In this document: positions 1-12,157 of the stretch, piece after piece | How the letters are laid out: each line of letters starts with the position of its first letter | Numbering within the stretch: the stretch's first letter is position 1 | Assembly: GCA_011390565.1 (NCBI GenBank) | Contig: JAABSC010000005.1 | Coordinates: 90,001-154,000, forward strand | Direction: 5' to 3' | DNA length: 64,000 nt | Source of the DNA: Thioalkalivibrio paradoxus | GTDB lineage: Bacteria > Pseudomonadota > Gammaproteobacteria > Ectothiorhodospirales > Ectothiorhodospiraceae | Program-made: the position numbers and the translations under genes | Notes under the pieces: generated by a model | Databases searched by the model: none | Seen by the model: the letters and a program-made list of their open reading frames with translations, nothing else | What the model was told of the DNA's origin: nothing

Positions 1-1765
<1,765 letters not shown>

Positions 1766-1867
1766 CCATATAACACCCAAGTAGTTGGGTTGGTCTTGAA
1801 AGTTGACACACTGCCTAGAATGCATTCCAGAATTGAGGCCCGCGCGTCGCGTGTGCCTCAGCCAGTT

Positions 1868-1985
1868 TGCCTGGCGGCAATAGCGAACGGGAACCACCCG
1901 ATCCCATCTCGAACTCGGAAGTGAAACTGTTCTGCGCCGATGGTAGTTTGGGGTCTCCCCATGTGAGAGTAGGTCACTGCCAGGC
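1868..1985 (+). rRNA. rrf: 5S ribosomal RNA
   Basis: tgcctggcggcaatagcg...gaaccacccgatcccatctcgaactcggaagtgaaac...gagagtaggtcactgccaggca with pairing ends, directly after 23S. Confidence 0.95.
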
Positions 1986-1995
1986 ATTTACCCCG

Positions 1996-2031
1996 AAACC
2001 CGGATGCTTTCGAGCATCCGGGTTTTTTTTC
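1996..2031 (+). terminator. Rho-independent terminator of rrn operon
   Basis: aacccggatgc tttc gagcatccgggtt hairpin followed by a T tract. Confidence 0.9.
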
Positions 2032-2056
2032 GTCTGCAATTCCCCGATCGTTCCGG

Positions 2057-2836
2057 TCAGCGCAGTTCGCGCCAACCGAAGCCGTCGGCCTGAGTCGCCA
2101 GTACGACCTCTTCGGGTGTGCAACCCAAGCCGTCGGCTAGGGCCTGGCGCGCGAGTTCAGGTGTGTTGTTGCGTTCCGAGAGGTGCATCCCGACCACGTG
2201 CTGGAGGCGCGTGCGGTCGATGGCCTTGAGCAGGCGGGTCGCGGCCGCGTTGGACAGGTGCCCGTAGCCCCCGCCAACCCGCCTTTTCAACGCCCGGGGA
2301 TAGGGGCCGTTCGCGAGGAGTGCTGCGTCGTGGTTGCACTCGAGCAGGATTCCGTCGACGCCGTCCACGGTTGCAAGCATGTGCGGGCTGACATGCCCGG
2401 CGTCGGTGAGGAGTGCGAGACGGTGGGTTCCGTCATGAAACACGAACTGCGAAGGCTCGCGCGCATCGTGCGGGACAGTGAACGGGCGTACTTCCAGGTC
2501 GCCGATGACCACCGGAATCTCTGCCTGGAATTCGTGCAGGCTCGGGTAATGGGGATCTCTGGCCGCGAGCCGGGTGCCGGGTGTCATGTAGGCGCGTACC
2601 CCATGCTTTCGGGCAAAGGCGGCGGATGAGCCGATATGATCGCCGTGTTCGTGGGTGATCAGCAGTCCGTCGAGATCCGAAGGAGTCAGCCCCAGGCGCG
2701 CGAGCCGCGCCACGGTTTCCTGGATCGTGAAGCCGCAATCCACCAAAACACAGGACCGTCCAGCCTGGACGACCAGCCCGTTTCCGGCGCTGCCGCTTCC
2801 GAGGGACGCGAACCGGATCACGCCGCATCCCGGCAA
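2057..2836 (-). CDS. MBL-fold metallo-hydrolase (YycJ-like)
   Basis: ITHEHGDHIGS metallo-beta-lactamase HxHxDH motif, LGSGSAGN N-terminus. Confidence 0.85.
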   Translation of the reverse strand: MPGCGVIRFASLGSGSAGNGLVVQAGRSCVLVDCGFTIQETVARLARLGLTPSDLDGLLITHEHGDHIGSSAAFARKHGVRAYMTPGTRLAARDPHYPSLHEFQAEIPVVIGDLEVRPFTVPHDAREPSQFVFHDGTHRLALLTDAGHVSPHMLATVDGVDGILLECNHDAALLANGPYPRALKRRVGGGYGHLSNAAATRLLKAIDRTRLQHVVGMHLSERNNTPELARQALADGLGCTPEEVVLATQADGFGWRELR

Positions 2837-2911
2837 TCCTGTACCGGGGTTCCAGCGGTATCGGTGGCGACGGTGCGTGTTCGTGCAGCCGCGCGCTCGG
2901 GTCCCAAGGAA

Positions 2912-4069
2912 TCAGCGCAGCTGCGGTTGGATCTGCTCAAGGACGAACCGCGCATCACGCGACCTCAGGGGCTCCCCGTCCAGGCTCAGTGCGACGATCT
3001 GAAGGTCGCGCCCGTCCCCCTCGGTGACCATGCGCACCTGGTAGCGTGCGTCCTCGCGAGCGCTTGAACCCCGGCCGCCGAACAGCCGGCCGAAAAACCC
3101 CGGTTTCTCCGCCCCGTCAGCGATATCGGGACGATAGGTGACCAGGAAACTGCCGGCGCTGCGGTTCTGTTCGTCGACCATGAATCCCGTACGATCCAGC
3201 GCCAATCCGAGCCGGCGCCACAGCGCATCGGGTTCCCCGCGGATCACGAGCATTGGCTGGCCATCGCGTTCGACCAGATCGACCTGTCCGGTGCGCTCGA
3301 AGTCGTCGGTGTCCTGCGCGGCCACATCGGTTCCCGACACCTCACCCGTCGTCAGAAACACCAGCAGACGGCTGAGCATCTCGGCCTCGAGTGCGGGGTC
3401 GGAGTCCCGGATCACCCAGCGGGACGCCATTCCTTCGGGGTCTCCTTCCTCAACCGCACCGCGGTGGCTGATGAAGACTTCGGTCCCGCCGCGCTCCTGG
3501 CGTTCGACGCGCAATGTGTACTGATCGCGGGTACCGGCGTCGTACAACGTGCCGAGCGCACGTGCGAGCAGGGTCCGCGTGGTGCCCAGAGGAATACCGG
3601 CGCGATTCTCGGCCCATTCGGTTTCCATGACGCCGATCGTCGGTTCGTCTCGGGCCAGGACCAGGTTCTGGGTGCGCCAGAACTCGCGGAGTTGCGGCCA
3701 CAATGCCTCGGGGGGCGCGGCTACGCTCAGCCAACGTGTCTGCCCGTCGCGTTGCAGCTGGACGTCCGCGTTCCCGGGGAGAACGACCGGGGTGGCGCCG
3801 GAGCCTCGCCGCGGCGCGGCGCCTGTTTCCCGTTCGAGTTCGCGAGCGCTGATGCGCTCCCCCGGGGCATCCGGAATGCGATAGGCGCGTTCCATGGCCG
3901 GACCGATCAGGTCGGGCGGAATCTCCAGCGTGTCCATCTGGCGACTGGCCTGGTATTGAGGGCCATCACCGACTCCGCCGCTTGTGGAACAACCTGCAAG
4001 CGTTAGCGCGAGCGCAACGCCGAGCGCGATCCGGGTCGGGGGAAGAGAGTAGCGGGGTGTCAGCTTCAT
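2912..4069 (-). CDS. bamC: Outer membrane protein assembly factor BamC (NlpB) lipoprotein
   Basis: Lipobox LTLAGCS, BamC-like domain sequence, located directly downstream of dapA as in many gammaproteobacteria. Confidence 0.85.
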   Translation of the reverse strand: MKLTPRYSLPPTRIALGVALALTLAGCSTSGGVGDGPQYQASRQMDTLEIPPDLIGPAMERAYRIPDAPGERISARELERETGAAPRRGSGATPVVLPGNADVQLQRDGQTRWLSVAAPPEALWPQLREFWRTQNLVLARDEPTIGVMETEWAENRAGIPLGTTRTLLARALGTLYDAGTRDQYTLRVERQERGGTEVFISHRGAVEEGDPEGMASRWVIRDSDPALEAEMLSRLLVFLTTGEVSGTDVAAQDTDDFERTGQVDLVERDGQPMLVIRGEPDALWRRLGLALDRTGFMVDEQNRSAGSFLVTYRPDIADGAEKPGFFGRLFGGRGSSAREDARYQVRMVTEGDGRDLQIVALSLDGEPLRSRDARFVLEQIQPQLR

Positions 4070-4072
4070 TGT

Positions 4073-4957
4073 TCAGGATTCCACGGCGATACCGGCCTGC
4101 CGCATGGCTTCGAGCACCGGTTCATGACAAGGTTGCGAGAGCGGCGTGAGAGGCAGCCTGATCCCATCCGGCATCAGTCCCATCCGCGCTACCGCCCATT
4201 TTACCGGAATGGGGTTGGCCTCGAGGAAGAGGTTGTGATGCAGTCCTTCGAGTCGACGGTTGATTTCGGCAGCCCGGGCCGCATCTCCCGCGAGCGCCAC
4301 CGCACACATCTCGTGCATCATTGCGGGAGCGACATTGGCCGTCACCGAGATGACACCCTGGCCACCCGCGAGAATGAACTCCAGTGCGGTGGCGTCATCC
4401 CCACTATACAGATCCATGCGTCCGCCCACCCGTTGCACCAGTTCCCGTGTGCGCTCGGCCTTGCCGAGCGCTTCTTTCAGACCCACGATGTTCGGGATCG
4501 AGGCGAGCCGTTCCACGGTTTCCGGCAGCAGATCGACCGCGGTGCGGCCGGGAACGTTGTACAGGATCTGCGGAATGTCGACGGCTTCGGCGACGGCGCG
4601 GTAATGGAGGAACAGCCCCTCCTGTGTCGGCTTGTTGTAATAGGGCGTGACAAGCAGGCAGGCGTCCGCGCCCGCTTCCCGGGCGCATTGCGTCAGATGG
4701 ATGGCCTCACGCGTGGCGTTCGCGCCGGTACCGGCAATGACCGGAATCCGCCCGGCGACATGCCGAACGGTATGCGCGATGATTTCGCAATGTTCCTGAA
4801 AATCCAGCGTGGCCGATTCCCCGGTCGTCCCGACCGCGACGATTGCATCGGTTCCCGCGGCAATATGCCAGTCCAGCAGCCGGTCCAGCGCTGCCAAATC
4901 GATGCTGCCGTCCGCGCGCATGGGTGTGACCAGCGCGACCATGCTGCCTAGAAACAT
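4073..4957 (-). CDS. dapA: 4-hydroxy-tetrahydrodipicolinate synthase
   Basis: [41 protein letters not shown] motifs. Confidence 0.97.
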   Translation of the reverse strand: MFLGSMVALVTPMRADGSIDLAALDRLLDWHIAAGTDAIVAVGTTGESATLDFQEHCEIIAHTVRHVAGRIPVIAGTGANATREAIHLTQCAREAGADACLLVTPYYNKPTQEGLFLHYRAVAEAVDIPQILYNVPGRTAVDLLPETVERLASIPNIVGLKEALGKAERTRELVQRVGGRMDLYSGDDATALEFILAGGQGVISVTANVAPAMMHEMCAVALAGDAARAAEINRRLEGLHHNLFLEANPIPVKWAVARMGLMPDGIRLPLTPLSQPCHEPVLEAMRQAGIAVES

Positions 4958-5095
4958 TGCCCCCTCCGGGTACGGTAATGATGCAGTCTAACGGTGCGGT
5001 CACGGGGCGTTCAAGCGAGCGAGCGTGTGCCCGCCGTTTGCCTGGGGGCCGCAAGGTGATATGTTGCCGTCCTACCCCGTCGCTTCCCATCAGCC

Positions 5096-5650
5096 ATGTC
5101 CGACACCCCAGGCGCAACGCCCGCCACGCATTTGATCCTGGTCCTGATCGGCGAAGACAGGCCGGGTCTCCTCGAGCAGGTCGCCCGTTCCGTGATGGAG
5201 GCCGGTTGCAGCCTCGAAGACAGTCGGATGTCGGTACTGTCCAACTTCTGCTGCATCAGTCTTGCCGCGCGTGGCAACTGGAAGACGCTCGCAAAGCTCG
5301 AGAGCCAGTTGCCCCGGCTGGAGGTGGATACCGGGCTCAGTTTGATCGCCCGTCGCTCGCAGCCCGAGGAGACCGCGGAGCCGGCCATGGCCTACTCGGT
5401 TGATGTCGTCGCGCTGGACCAGGTCGGGATCGTGCACGCGCTGGCGGGATTTTTTACCAGTCGGGGAGTCAATATCCGTGACCTCCACACGCGCGTGTTC
5501 CGTGCCCAGCAGACGGGTGCCCGCATGTTCGCGGCCAATATGGTGATCGACATTCCGGCCGACCAGCATCTGGCAAGCCTGCGCGGGGATTTTCTGGACT
5601 TTTGCGATGAACTGAATCTTGATGGTGTGCTGGATCCGATCAAGGCCTGA
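5096..5650 (+). CDS. gcvR: Glycine cleavage system regulator-like ACT-domain protein
   Basis: Two ACT-like repeats (LIGEDRPGLLEQVARSVMEAGCSLEDSRMSVL; DQVGIVHALAGFFTSRGVNIRDL). Confidence 0.8.
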   Translation: MSDTPGATPATHLILVLIGEDRPGLLEQVARSVMEAGCSLEDSRMSVLSNFCCISLAARGNWKTLAKLESQLPRLEVDTGLSLIARRSQPEETAEPAMAYSVDVVALDQVGIVHALAGFFTSRGVNIRDLHTRVFRAQQTGARMFAANMVIDIPADQHLASLRGDFLDFCDELNLDGVLDPIKA

Positions 5651-5706
5651 GCCCGCTCGGCGGGGTGTGTTCCGGATCCTCGAGCCGTCGTTCCAAAGGA
5701 GCCTTC

Positions 5707-6174
5707 ATGACCGTAGCGATCGATCAGCCCGTTCCGACCGACATCCGTGTTGCTTCCACCAGCGGCGACAGTGTCGGTCTGGGGGATTTCAGCGGCACGC
5801 GTATCGTTCTGTATTTCTATCCCAAGGACGCCACGCCCGGTTGCACCAGCGAAAGCCGGGATTTTGCCGCCAGCCAGAGTGAATTCACGGCCGCCAATGC
5901 GTTGATTCTTGGCGTCTCCAGAGACAGCATCGCCAGCCACGAGAAGTTTCGCGCCAAGGAGGGGCTCGGTTTCGATCTGCTCAGTGACGCTGACGAGCTG
6001 CTCTGTGGCGCGTTCGATGTCATCAAGATGAAAAACATGTACGGCAAACAGGTACGCGGCATCGAACGCTCGACTTTCCTGATCGACGAACGGGGCGTGT
6101 TGCGCCGTGAGTGGCGGAAGGTGAAGGTGCCGGGACACGTGGACGACGTGCTGGCCGCCGTGCGAGCGCTGTAG
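5707..6174 (+). CDS. bcp: Thioredoxin-dependent peroxiredoxin (BCP family)
   Basis: LYFYPKDATPGCTSES motif; start chosen at MTVAIDQ, giving typical length. Confidence 0.9.
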   Translation: MTVAIDQPVPTDIRVASTSGDSVGLGDFSGTRIVLYFYPKDATPGCTSESRDFAASQSEFTAANALILGVSRDSIASHEKFRAKEGLGFDLLSDADELLCGAFDVIKMKNMYGKQVRGIERSTFLIDERGVLRREWRKVKVPGHVDDVLAAVRAL

Positions 6175-6229
6175 CGGTCGAGTTCCCGGCTAAGCCCGGA
6201 CCCATTCTTTTTCGCCCAGGGGAGGGCAC

Positions 6230-7648
6230 ATGGTCAAGAAGGAAACGCGGAGCAACCGTCTGTTCGTGCTCGATACGAACGTTCTCATGCACGACCCGAC
6301 TGCCCTGTTTCGCTTTCACGAGCACGACATCTTCCTGCCCATGGTGGTCCTCGAGGAACTCGATCGGAGCAAGAAGGGCGTCTCCGAAGTGGCGCGCAAC
6401 GTGCGTCAGGCCAGCCGATTCGTCGATGAACTGACGCACGACAAGACCCACGCACAGATCGCGCAGGGTCTGCCCCTGCACCCGCCGTCGATGTCCGAGT
6501 CCACGCTGAAACCGGGTGGACGTCTCTTCTTTCAGACGCGTGCGATGGCGGCACACCTGCCGGACACGCTGCCGGGCTCGACTCCGGACAACACGATCCT
6601 GGCCACGGCCCTCGCGCTGCAGGGGGAGAATCCCGACGCGAACATCACGCTGGTGTCCAAGGACATCAACCTGCGCATCAAGGCGGCCGTGCTGGGCCTG
6701 CGTGCCGAGGACTACTACAACGATCAGGTCCTGGACGATGTCTCGCTTCTCTACTCCGGCATGACCGAACTCCCGGAAGATTTCTGGGAATCGCACGGCA
6801 AGGAGATGGAGTCCTGGCAGGAAAGCGGGCGCACGTATTACCGCGTCACCGGCCCGCTGGTCATGGAGTGGCATCCCAACCAGTTTCTGTCTCGCGGCGG
6901 GGACAACCCGCTGCAGGCGATCGTCCTGGAAATCGATCAGAATGCGCAGACCGCGGTGATCGAACTGGTCGACGACTACACACTGCCCCGCCATACCGTC
7001 TGGGGGATCAATGCCCGCAACCAGGAGCAGAACTTTGCCCTGAACCTGCTCATGGACCCGGAGGTGGACTTCGTTTCGCTGGTCGGCCCGGCCGGTACCG
7101 GCAAGACGCTGCTGACTCTTGCGGCCGGCCTCGCGCAGACGCTGGAAGACAACCTCTACAAGGAAATCATCATGACCCGGGTGACCATCCCGGTGGGTGA
7201 GGACATCGGCTTCCTGCCCGGCACCGAGGAAGAGAAGATGACCCCGTGGATGGGTGCGCTGATGGATAACCTCGAGGTGCTCACGAAGACCGAGGGTGCC
7301 GGCGAGTGGGGCCGCGCCGCGACCAACGACGTGGTTCAGAGCCGGATCAAGATCCGCTCGCTGAACTTCATGCGCGGCCGCACCTTCCTGAACCGGTACA
7401 TCATCCTGGACGAGGCGCAGAACCTCACCAGCAAACAGATGAAGACCCTGATCACGCGGGCCGGTCCCGGGTCCAAGGTGATCGCGCTGGGCAACATCGC
7501 GCAGATCGACACGCCGTATCTGACCGAGACCACCTCCGGTCTCACCTTCGTGGTCGACCGGTTCCGGAACTGGACGCACAGCGGGCACATCACGCTGACA
7601 CGCGGCGAGCGCTCGCGGCTCGCCGACTATGCTTCGCGCAATCTCTGA
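6230..7648 (+). CDS. PhoH family protein (PIN domain + PhoH-type ATPase)
   Basis: N-terminal PIN (FVLDTNVLMHDP), Walker A GPAGTGKT, IILDEAQN. Confidence 0.93.
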   Translation: MVKKETRSNRLFVLDTNVLMHDPTALFRFHEHDIFLPMVVLEELDRSKKGVSEVARNVRQASRFVDELTHDKTHAQIAQGLPLHPPSMSESTLKPGGRLFFQTRAMAAHLPDTLPGSTPDNTILATALALQGENPDANITLVSKDINLRIKAAVLGLRAEDYYNDQVLDDVSLLYSGMTELPEDFWESHGKEMESWQESGRTYYRVTGPLVMEWHPNQFLSRGGDNPLQAIVLEIDQNAQTAVIELVDDYTLPRHTVWGINARNQEQNFALNLLMDPEVDFVSLVGPAGTGKTLLTLAAGLAQTLEDNLYKEIIMTRVTIPVGEDIGFLPGTEEEKMTPWMGALMDNLEVLTKTEGAGEWGRAATNDVVQSRIKIRSLNFMRGRTFLNRYIILDEAQNLTSKQMKTLITRAGPGSKVIALGNIAQIDTPYLTETTSGLTFVVDRFRNWTHSGHITLTRGERSRLADYASRNL

Positions 7649-7679
7649 CCCGGGCGATCTCTGACCCGGGGAGGGGGCT

Positions 7680-8078
7680 TCAGGAGCCGGAACCGGGCGC
7701 CGGCTCCGAATAGCGCACGCAGGCGCGCTCGGTTTCCCACAGCGTCAGCGCGCTCATGCGCAGGCCGGGCCGGTCGAGCTGCAGGGCCATCTCGCGGAAG
7801 AACCACTGGGCGATGTTCTCCGCCGTCGGGTTGAGCCGGTCGAAGGGCTCGACGTCGTTCAGGTACTGGTGATCGAGACGGCCCGCGATTTCGCGTGCCA
7901 CGTTTTTCACCACCTTGAAATCGACGGCCATTCCGAGTTCATCGAGCTGTTCGGCCTCGATCTCGGCTTCCACCTTCCAGTTGTGTCCGTGCAGGTTCGC
8001 GCACTGCCCCGGATAGCCGCGCAACGTATGCGCGGATGCGAAATCCGTGAGCACGCGAAGGGTGTAGGTTGCCGCCAT
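7680..8078 (-). CDS. queD: 6-carboxy-tetrahydropterin synthase / 6-pyruvoyl tetrahydropterin synthase family
   Basis: FASAHTLRGYPGQCANLHGHNWKVE, LDHQYLND, PTAENIAQWF. Start set at MAATYTLRV (8078); the upstream in-frame extension lies inside a MITE-like element. Confidence 0.88.
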   Translation of the reverse strand: MAATYTLRVLTDFASAHTLRGYPGQCANLHGHNWKVEAEIEAEQLDELGMAVDFKVVKNVAREIAGRLDHQYLNDVEPFDRLNPTAENIAQWFFREMALQLDRPGLRMSALTLWETERACVRYSEPAPGSGS

Positions 8079-8079
8079 G

Positions 8080-8245
8080 CTAGTGTCCTGAGTCAGAAGT
8101 TCGCAGTATTTCAGAGCCCGCAAACGGGGTCGCGACACGGCGCGGCTTGCAGGCAATGGCCGTCGCCCTGGGCAAGAGCCGCAACGCGGCCAGCAGCCCT
8201 GGCTGGCACGCTGAAACGCTGCGAACGCCTGACCCGGGACACTAG
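8080..8245. mobile_element. MITE-like element with approx. 35-bp imperfect terminal inverted repeats, CTAG at both ends
   Basis: Left ctagtgtcctgagtcagaagttcgcagtatttcag (8080-8114); right (8211-8245) reverse-complements to ctagtgtcccgggtcaggcgttcgcagcgtttcag. No transposase ORF inside. Confidence 0.8.
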
Positions 8246-10155
8246 TCCTGACTACCGGCCCGGAAGTTGCGAAAAGCTACGCGCCCCGGGGCACGCGCGC
8301 AATTATCCCGCTCCAGCACCCGGCGAATCGTCGCCACGATGCCCGCTGCGTCGAGTCCATGGTCGGCCAGAAGACGGTCGCGTGGGCCGTGCTGGGTGAA
8401 TTCGTCGGGAAGGCCGAGGATCGTGCACGGCGTGCGCACGCCCTCAGCGGCGAGCCATTCCAGTACCGCGCTGCCCGCACCGCCGGCGGCCGCGTGGTCC
8501 TCGAGGGTGAACAGCTGCTCGTGCCCGCGTGCGATCTCGCCCAGGAGCGCGGTGTCCAGCGGCTTGATGAAGCGCATGTTCACGACCGTTGCATCCAGCG
8601 CCTGGGCCGCTTCGAGCGCGGCGTCCAGCAGCGTTCCGAAGTTCAACAGGGCGATCTTCTGGCCTCCACGTGCGACCACGGCCTTGCCGATGGGCAGGGT
8701 ATCGAGTCCCGGTCCCGGCAGAATGCCGGGCCCATTCCCGCGCGGGTAGCGGACGGCTGCAGGTCCCGGGTGGGCAAAACCGGTGCTGAGCATCATGCGG
8801 CACTCGGTTTCGTTGGCGGGCGCCATCAGCAGGAGATTGGGGATCGCGCGCAGCAGGCTGATGTCGAAGGTGCCCGCGTGGGTGGGGCCGTCGGGGCCGA
8901 CGATCCCGGCCCGGTCCACCGCGAACAGCACGGGCAGATTCTGCAGTGCCACGTCATGGATCACCTGGTCCATTGCGCGTTGCAGGAAGGTCGAGTAGAT
9001 GGCGACGACCGGGTGCAGCCCCTCGCAGGCCATGCCGGCGGCCAGCGTGACCGCGTGCTGTTCGGCGATGCCGACGTCGAAATACCGGTCTGGAAACGCC
9101 TCGGAGAATGCAACCAGCCCCGAACCCTCGCGCATCGCGGGCGTGATGGCCATCAACCCGGGATCCGAGCGGGCCTGATCGCACACCCAGTCGCTGAAGA
9201 TGTCGGTGTACGTGGGCGCCTTGCCCTTGCGGGCTGCGGGAATGCCCGTATCCGGGCTGAACTGCCCCACCCCGTGGTACCTGCAGGGATCCTCTTCGGC
9301 CGGCGCGTAGCCGTGCCCCTTGCGGGTCACGATGTGCAACAGGCGCGGGCCCTGCATTTCCCTCAGGTTGGACAGCATCGTCACCAGGCCGTCGACATCA
9401 TGGCCGTCGACCGGTCCGTAGTAGCAGAACCCGAGTTCCTCGAACAGTGTTCCGGGCGTGATCATACCCTTCACATGTTCTTCCGCCCGCTGCGCGAAGG
9501 CCTTGACCGGCGGAATGTATTCCAGCACCCGCTTGGAGCCCTCCCGTACGCTGCAGTACAGGCGTCCGGAAAGCAGGCGCGCGAGATACTGGCTCATGGC
9601 CCCGACATTCGGCGAGATCGACATCTCGTTGTCGTTCAGGATCACCAGCAGGTTGCAGTCGAGTTCGCCGACATGATTCAGCGCCTCGAAGGCCATGCCC
9701 GCCGTCATTGCGCCGTCCCCGATCACCGCGACGTGCCGGTTCGACTGTCCGGCCCGCGCAGCCGCGAGGGCCATGCCTGCCGCGGCGCTGATGGAGGTGC
9801 TCGAATGTCCCGCGCCGAATGCGTCGTACTCGCTTTCATCCCGTTTCGGGAAGCCGGCGAGGCCCCCATACTGGCGCAGGCCGGCCATCGCGGCCCGCCG
9901 CCCGGTCAGGATCTTGTGCGCGTAGGCCTGGTGGCCGACGTCCCAGACCAACCGATCCCGGGGCGTGTCGAACACGTAGTGCAGCGCGACCGACAGTTCG
10001 ACCGTGCCCAGATTGGCGGCCAGGTGACCGCCGGTGCTGGCCACGGTCGTGATCAGGAATTCGCGCAGTTCCTCCGCGATCCGTCCAAGATCCGCAGGTT
10101 TCTGACGGCGCAGATCTTCGGGCCAGTCGATGGCTTCAAGCAGTGTTTCGCTCAT
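8242..10155 (-). CDS. dxs: 1-deoxy-D-xylulose-5-phosphate synthase
   Basis: [65 protein letters not shown]. Start set at [11 protein letters not shown]. Confidence 0.97.
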   Translation of the reverse strand: MSETLLEAIDWPEDLRRQKPADLGRIAEELREFLITTVASTGGHLAANLGTVELSVALHYVFDTPRDRLVWDVGHQAYAHKILTGRRAAMAGLRQYGGLAGFPKRDESEYDAFGAGHSSTSISAAAGMALAAARAGQSNRHVAVIGDGAMTAGMAFEALNHVGELDCNLLVILNDNEMSISPNVGAMSQYLARLLSGRLYCSVREGSKRVLEYIPPVKAFAQRAEEHVKGMITPGTLFEELGFCYYGPVDGHDVDGLVTMLSNLREMQGPRLLHIVTRKGHGYAPAEEDPCRYHGVGQFSPDTGIPAARKGKAPTYTDIFSDWVCDQARSDPGLMAITPAMREGSGLVAFSEAFPDRYFDVGIAEQHAVTLAAGMACEGLHPVVAIYSTFLQRAMDQVIHDVALQNLPVLFAVDRAGIVGPDGPTHAGTFDISLLRAIPNLLLMAPANETECRMMLSTGFAHPGPAAVRYPRGNGPGILPGPGLDTLPIGKAVVARGGQKIALLNFGTLLDAALEAAQALDATVVNMRFIKPLDTALLGEIARGHEQLFTLEDHAAAGGAGSAVLEWLAAEGVRTPCTILGLPDEFTQHGPRDRLLADHGLDAAGIVATIRRVLERDNCARAPGRVAFRNFRAGSQD

Positions 10156-10262
10156 GGGGTCCGCACTTCCGGGCATTCGGCCCGGAGTGTTGCATTCCCC
10201 GACACCGGGGGCCGGGGGACAGTGGAGAGGCATGGGGAGCAGGATTCCATAAGGCGGCCGGT

Positions 10263-11141
10263 TCAGTGCACCCGTTCCACGATGTACCTGCCGAGAAATC
10301 GTAGCAAATCAGCCTCTCGCCCGAAGGGTTGCAGGCTTTCGAGAGCTTCGTCCACCAGGTCCCGGGCGCGCTGGCGCGACGCCTCCAGTCCCAACAGTGA
10401 CGGAAAGGTGGCTTTGGCCAGTTGTTCGTCCGCGCCGCAGGCCTTGCCCAGCAATGCGGGATCTCCCTCTACGTCCAGGACGTCATCGCGAATCTGGAAC
10501 GCGAGTCCGATGCGGTCGGCATAGACACTCAGCCGCCTGCTCGTCGCGTCGTCGGCTTCCGCGGCCCGGGCCGCCAGCATGACCGAGGCCCGAATGAGCG
10601 CCCCGGTTTTCATCCGATGCATTCGTTCCAGTTCATCGAGGGTCAGGTCCTTGCCCTCGGAGTCCAGGTCCAGCGCCTGTCCGCCCGCCATGCCGTGCAG
10701 ACCGGAGGCGTCGGCCAGTTCGACCAGCAGCGCGATACGGGCCTCGGCCCCGAGCCCGCTGTGCGCGTCGATCAGGGTGGCGAAAGCCAATGCCTGCAAT
10801 GCATCGCCGGCCAGGATCGCCGTGGCCTCGCCGCAGAACTTGTGGCAGGTCGGCTTGCCCCGGCGCAGATCGTCGTCATCCATGGCCGGAAGGTCGTCGT
10901 GAATCAGCGAATACACGTGGATCATCTCCACAGCGGCGGCGATGCGGTCGAGAGCGGCATCCGGTGCCGCTACTGCTTCACCGGTAGCGTAGACCAGCAA
11001 GGGGCGCAGGCGCTTGCCGCCGCCGAGTGTCGAGTAGCGCATTGCGACGGTGAGGCCGGGCACCGGCGACCCCACGGGATCAAGCGTGCGATCCAGAAAG
11101 CGCTCGATGCGCTCCTGGTAGGTTTCCACCCGATCTTTCAC
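10263..11141 (-). CDS. ispA: Polyprenyl (farnesyl/geranyl) diphosphate synthase
   Basis: [23 protein letters not shown] and IRDDVLD Asp-rich motifs; xseB-ispA-dxs synteny. Confidence 0.95.
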   Translation of the reverse strand: MKDRVETYQERIERFLDRTLDPVGSPVPGLTVAMRYSTLGGGKRLRPLLVYATGEAVAAPDAALDRIAAAVEMIHVYSLIHDDLPAMDDDDLRRGKPTCHKFCGEATAILAGDALQALAFATLIDAHSGLGAEARIALLVELADASGLHGMAGGQALDLDSEGKDLTLDELERMHRMKTGALIRASVMLAARAAEADDATSRRLSVYADRIGLAFQIRDDVLDVEGDPALLGKACGADEQLAKATFPSLLGLEASRQRARDLVDEALESLQPFGREADLLRFLGRYIVERVH

Positions 11142-11153
11142 GGCCGCGTCCCT

Positions 11154-11441
11154 TCAGAACGGCACATCGTCCGAATCTGGTATATCCGGAACTTTTGTGG
11201 TGTCATTGGGGTCCATTTCGGTGGAAGCGACTGGGGGGTCCCCGTTCGCAAGAGTTTCGATTTTTCGCTGAGCTTCGTCCAGAGCGTTCTGACAGGCGCG
11301 GATGAGTTCCACTCCGTGCTGGTATTCGCGCAGGGACTGCTCCAGCGGAAGGTCACCCGCTTCCATGCGTGCCACGAGGGCTTCGAGTGCTTCCATCGAC
11401 GCTTCGAAGCCCGCAGGGGTCTCGGGAGGCTTGGTCGGCAT
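11154..11441 (-). CDS. xseB: Exodeoxyribonuclease VII small subunit
   Basis: FEASMEALEALVARMEAGDLPLEQSLREYQHGVELIRACQNALDEAQRKIE. Confidence 0.95.
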   Translation of the reverse strand: MPTKPPETPAGFEASMEALEALVARMEAGDLPLEQSLREYQHGVELIRACQNALDEAQRKIETLANGDPPVASTEMDPNDTTKVPDIPDSDDVPF

Positions 11442-11525
11442 TGCGGAATTTCCCTAAAGAACGAGAAAGGTACCGAATTCACGTCGCTCTGGAAAGCGTG
11501 CGGTCGTTTTCGGGCGCCGCCGTGG

Positions 11526-11554
11526 TTGACATTGGATTAGACACTGTCTAAAGT
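11526..11554 (+). promoter_or_regulatory. Putative sigma70-type promoter for the rubrerythrin operon
   Basis: TTGACA (11526-11531), 17-nt spacer, TAAAGT (11549-11554). Confidence 0.5.
11537..11551. promoter_or_regulatory. Perfect palindrome TTAGACACTGTCTAA (putative operator 1)
   Basis: 7-1-7 perfect inverted repeat lying in the spacer/-10 of the predicted promoter. Confidence 0.6.
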
Positions 11555-11564
11555 CACGCAACGG

Positions 11565-11581
11565 TTTAGACACGGTCTAAA
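11565..11581. promoter_or_regulatory. Palindrome TTTAGACACGGTCTAAA (putative operator 2)
   Basis: 7-3-7 inverted repeat sharing TTAGAC-N3-GTCTAA with operator 1; centre 29 bp downstream. Confidence 0.6.
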
Positions 11582-11650
11582 TACCGTGCCTCCCTGTCGC
11601 AGATCCTAGGTTGCAGGGCAGGTCAATCCACTTGAAGAGGAGAACGACTG

Positions 11651-12070
11651 ATGGAACTGAAAGGCAGCAAGACTGAGCAGAATCTTCAGGAAGCCTTTGC
11701 CGGCGAATCCCAGGCCAACCGCCGTTACCTGTACTTCGCATCCAAGGCCGACGTCGAAGGCTACAACGACGTTGCGACCGTGTTCCGTTCCACCGCCGAA
11801 GGTGAGACCGGCCACGCGCATGGTCACCTCGAATACCTCGAGTCCTGTGGCGACCCCGCCACCGGCCTGCCGTTCGGCGGCACCGAGGCCAACCTGAAGA
11901 CGGCCATCGCCGGTGAGACGCACGAGTACACCGACATGTACCCGGGCATGGCCAAGTCGGCCCGCGACGAAGGCTTCGACGAGATCGCCGACTGGTTCGA
12001 AACCCTGGCCAAGGCGGAGCGTTCCCACGCCAACCGCTTCCAGAAGGCGCTGGATACCCTGAACGCCTGA
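11651..12070 (+). CDS. Rubrerythrin-type diiron protein lacking the C-terminal rubredoxin domain
   Basis: [64 protein letters not shown]; protein ends after the ferritin-like domain with no CxxC pairs. Confidence 0.95.
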   Translation: MELKGSKTEQNLQEAFAGESQANRRYLYFASKADVEGYNDVATVFRSTAEGETGHAHGHLEYLESCGDPATGLPFGGTEANLKTAIAGETHEYTDMYPGMAKSARDEGFDEIADWFETLAKAERSHANRFQKALDTLNA

Positions 12071-12157
12071 TCGGTTCCAGGGAATGTGATCGGGCGGGGC
12101 CGGCTTGCCGGCCTCGTCCCGTGTCAGTGATGACTTCAGGCCGTGTTGGAGAATTTC

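Noticed and set aside
6023-7588. 521-aa antisense ORF opposite phoH
   Set aside because: Sense PhoH-family gene has full motif support.
8359-10524. 721-aa plus-strand ORF opposite dxs/ispA
   Set aside because: Antisense artefact; dxs and ispA motifs are unambiguous on the minus strand.
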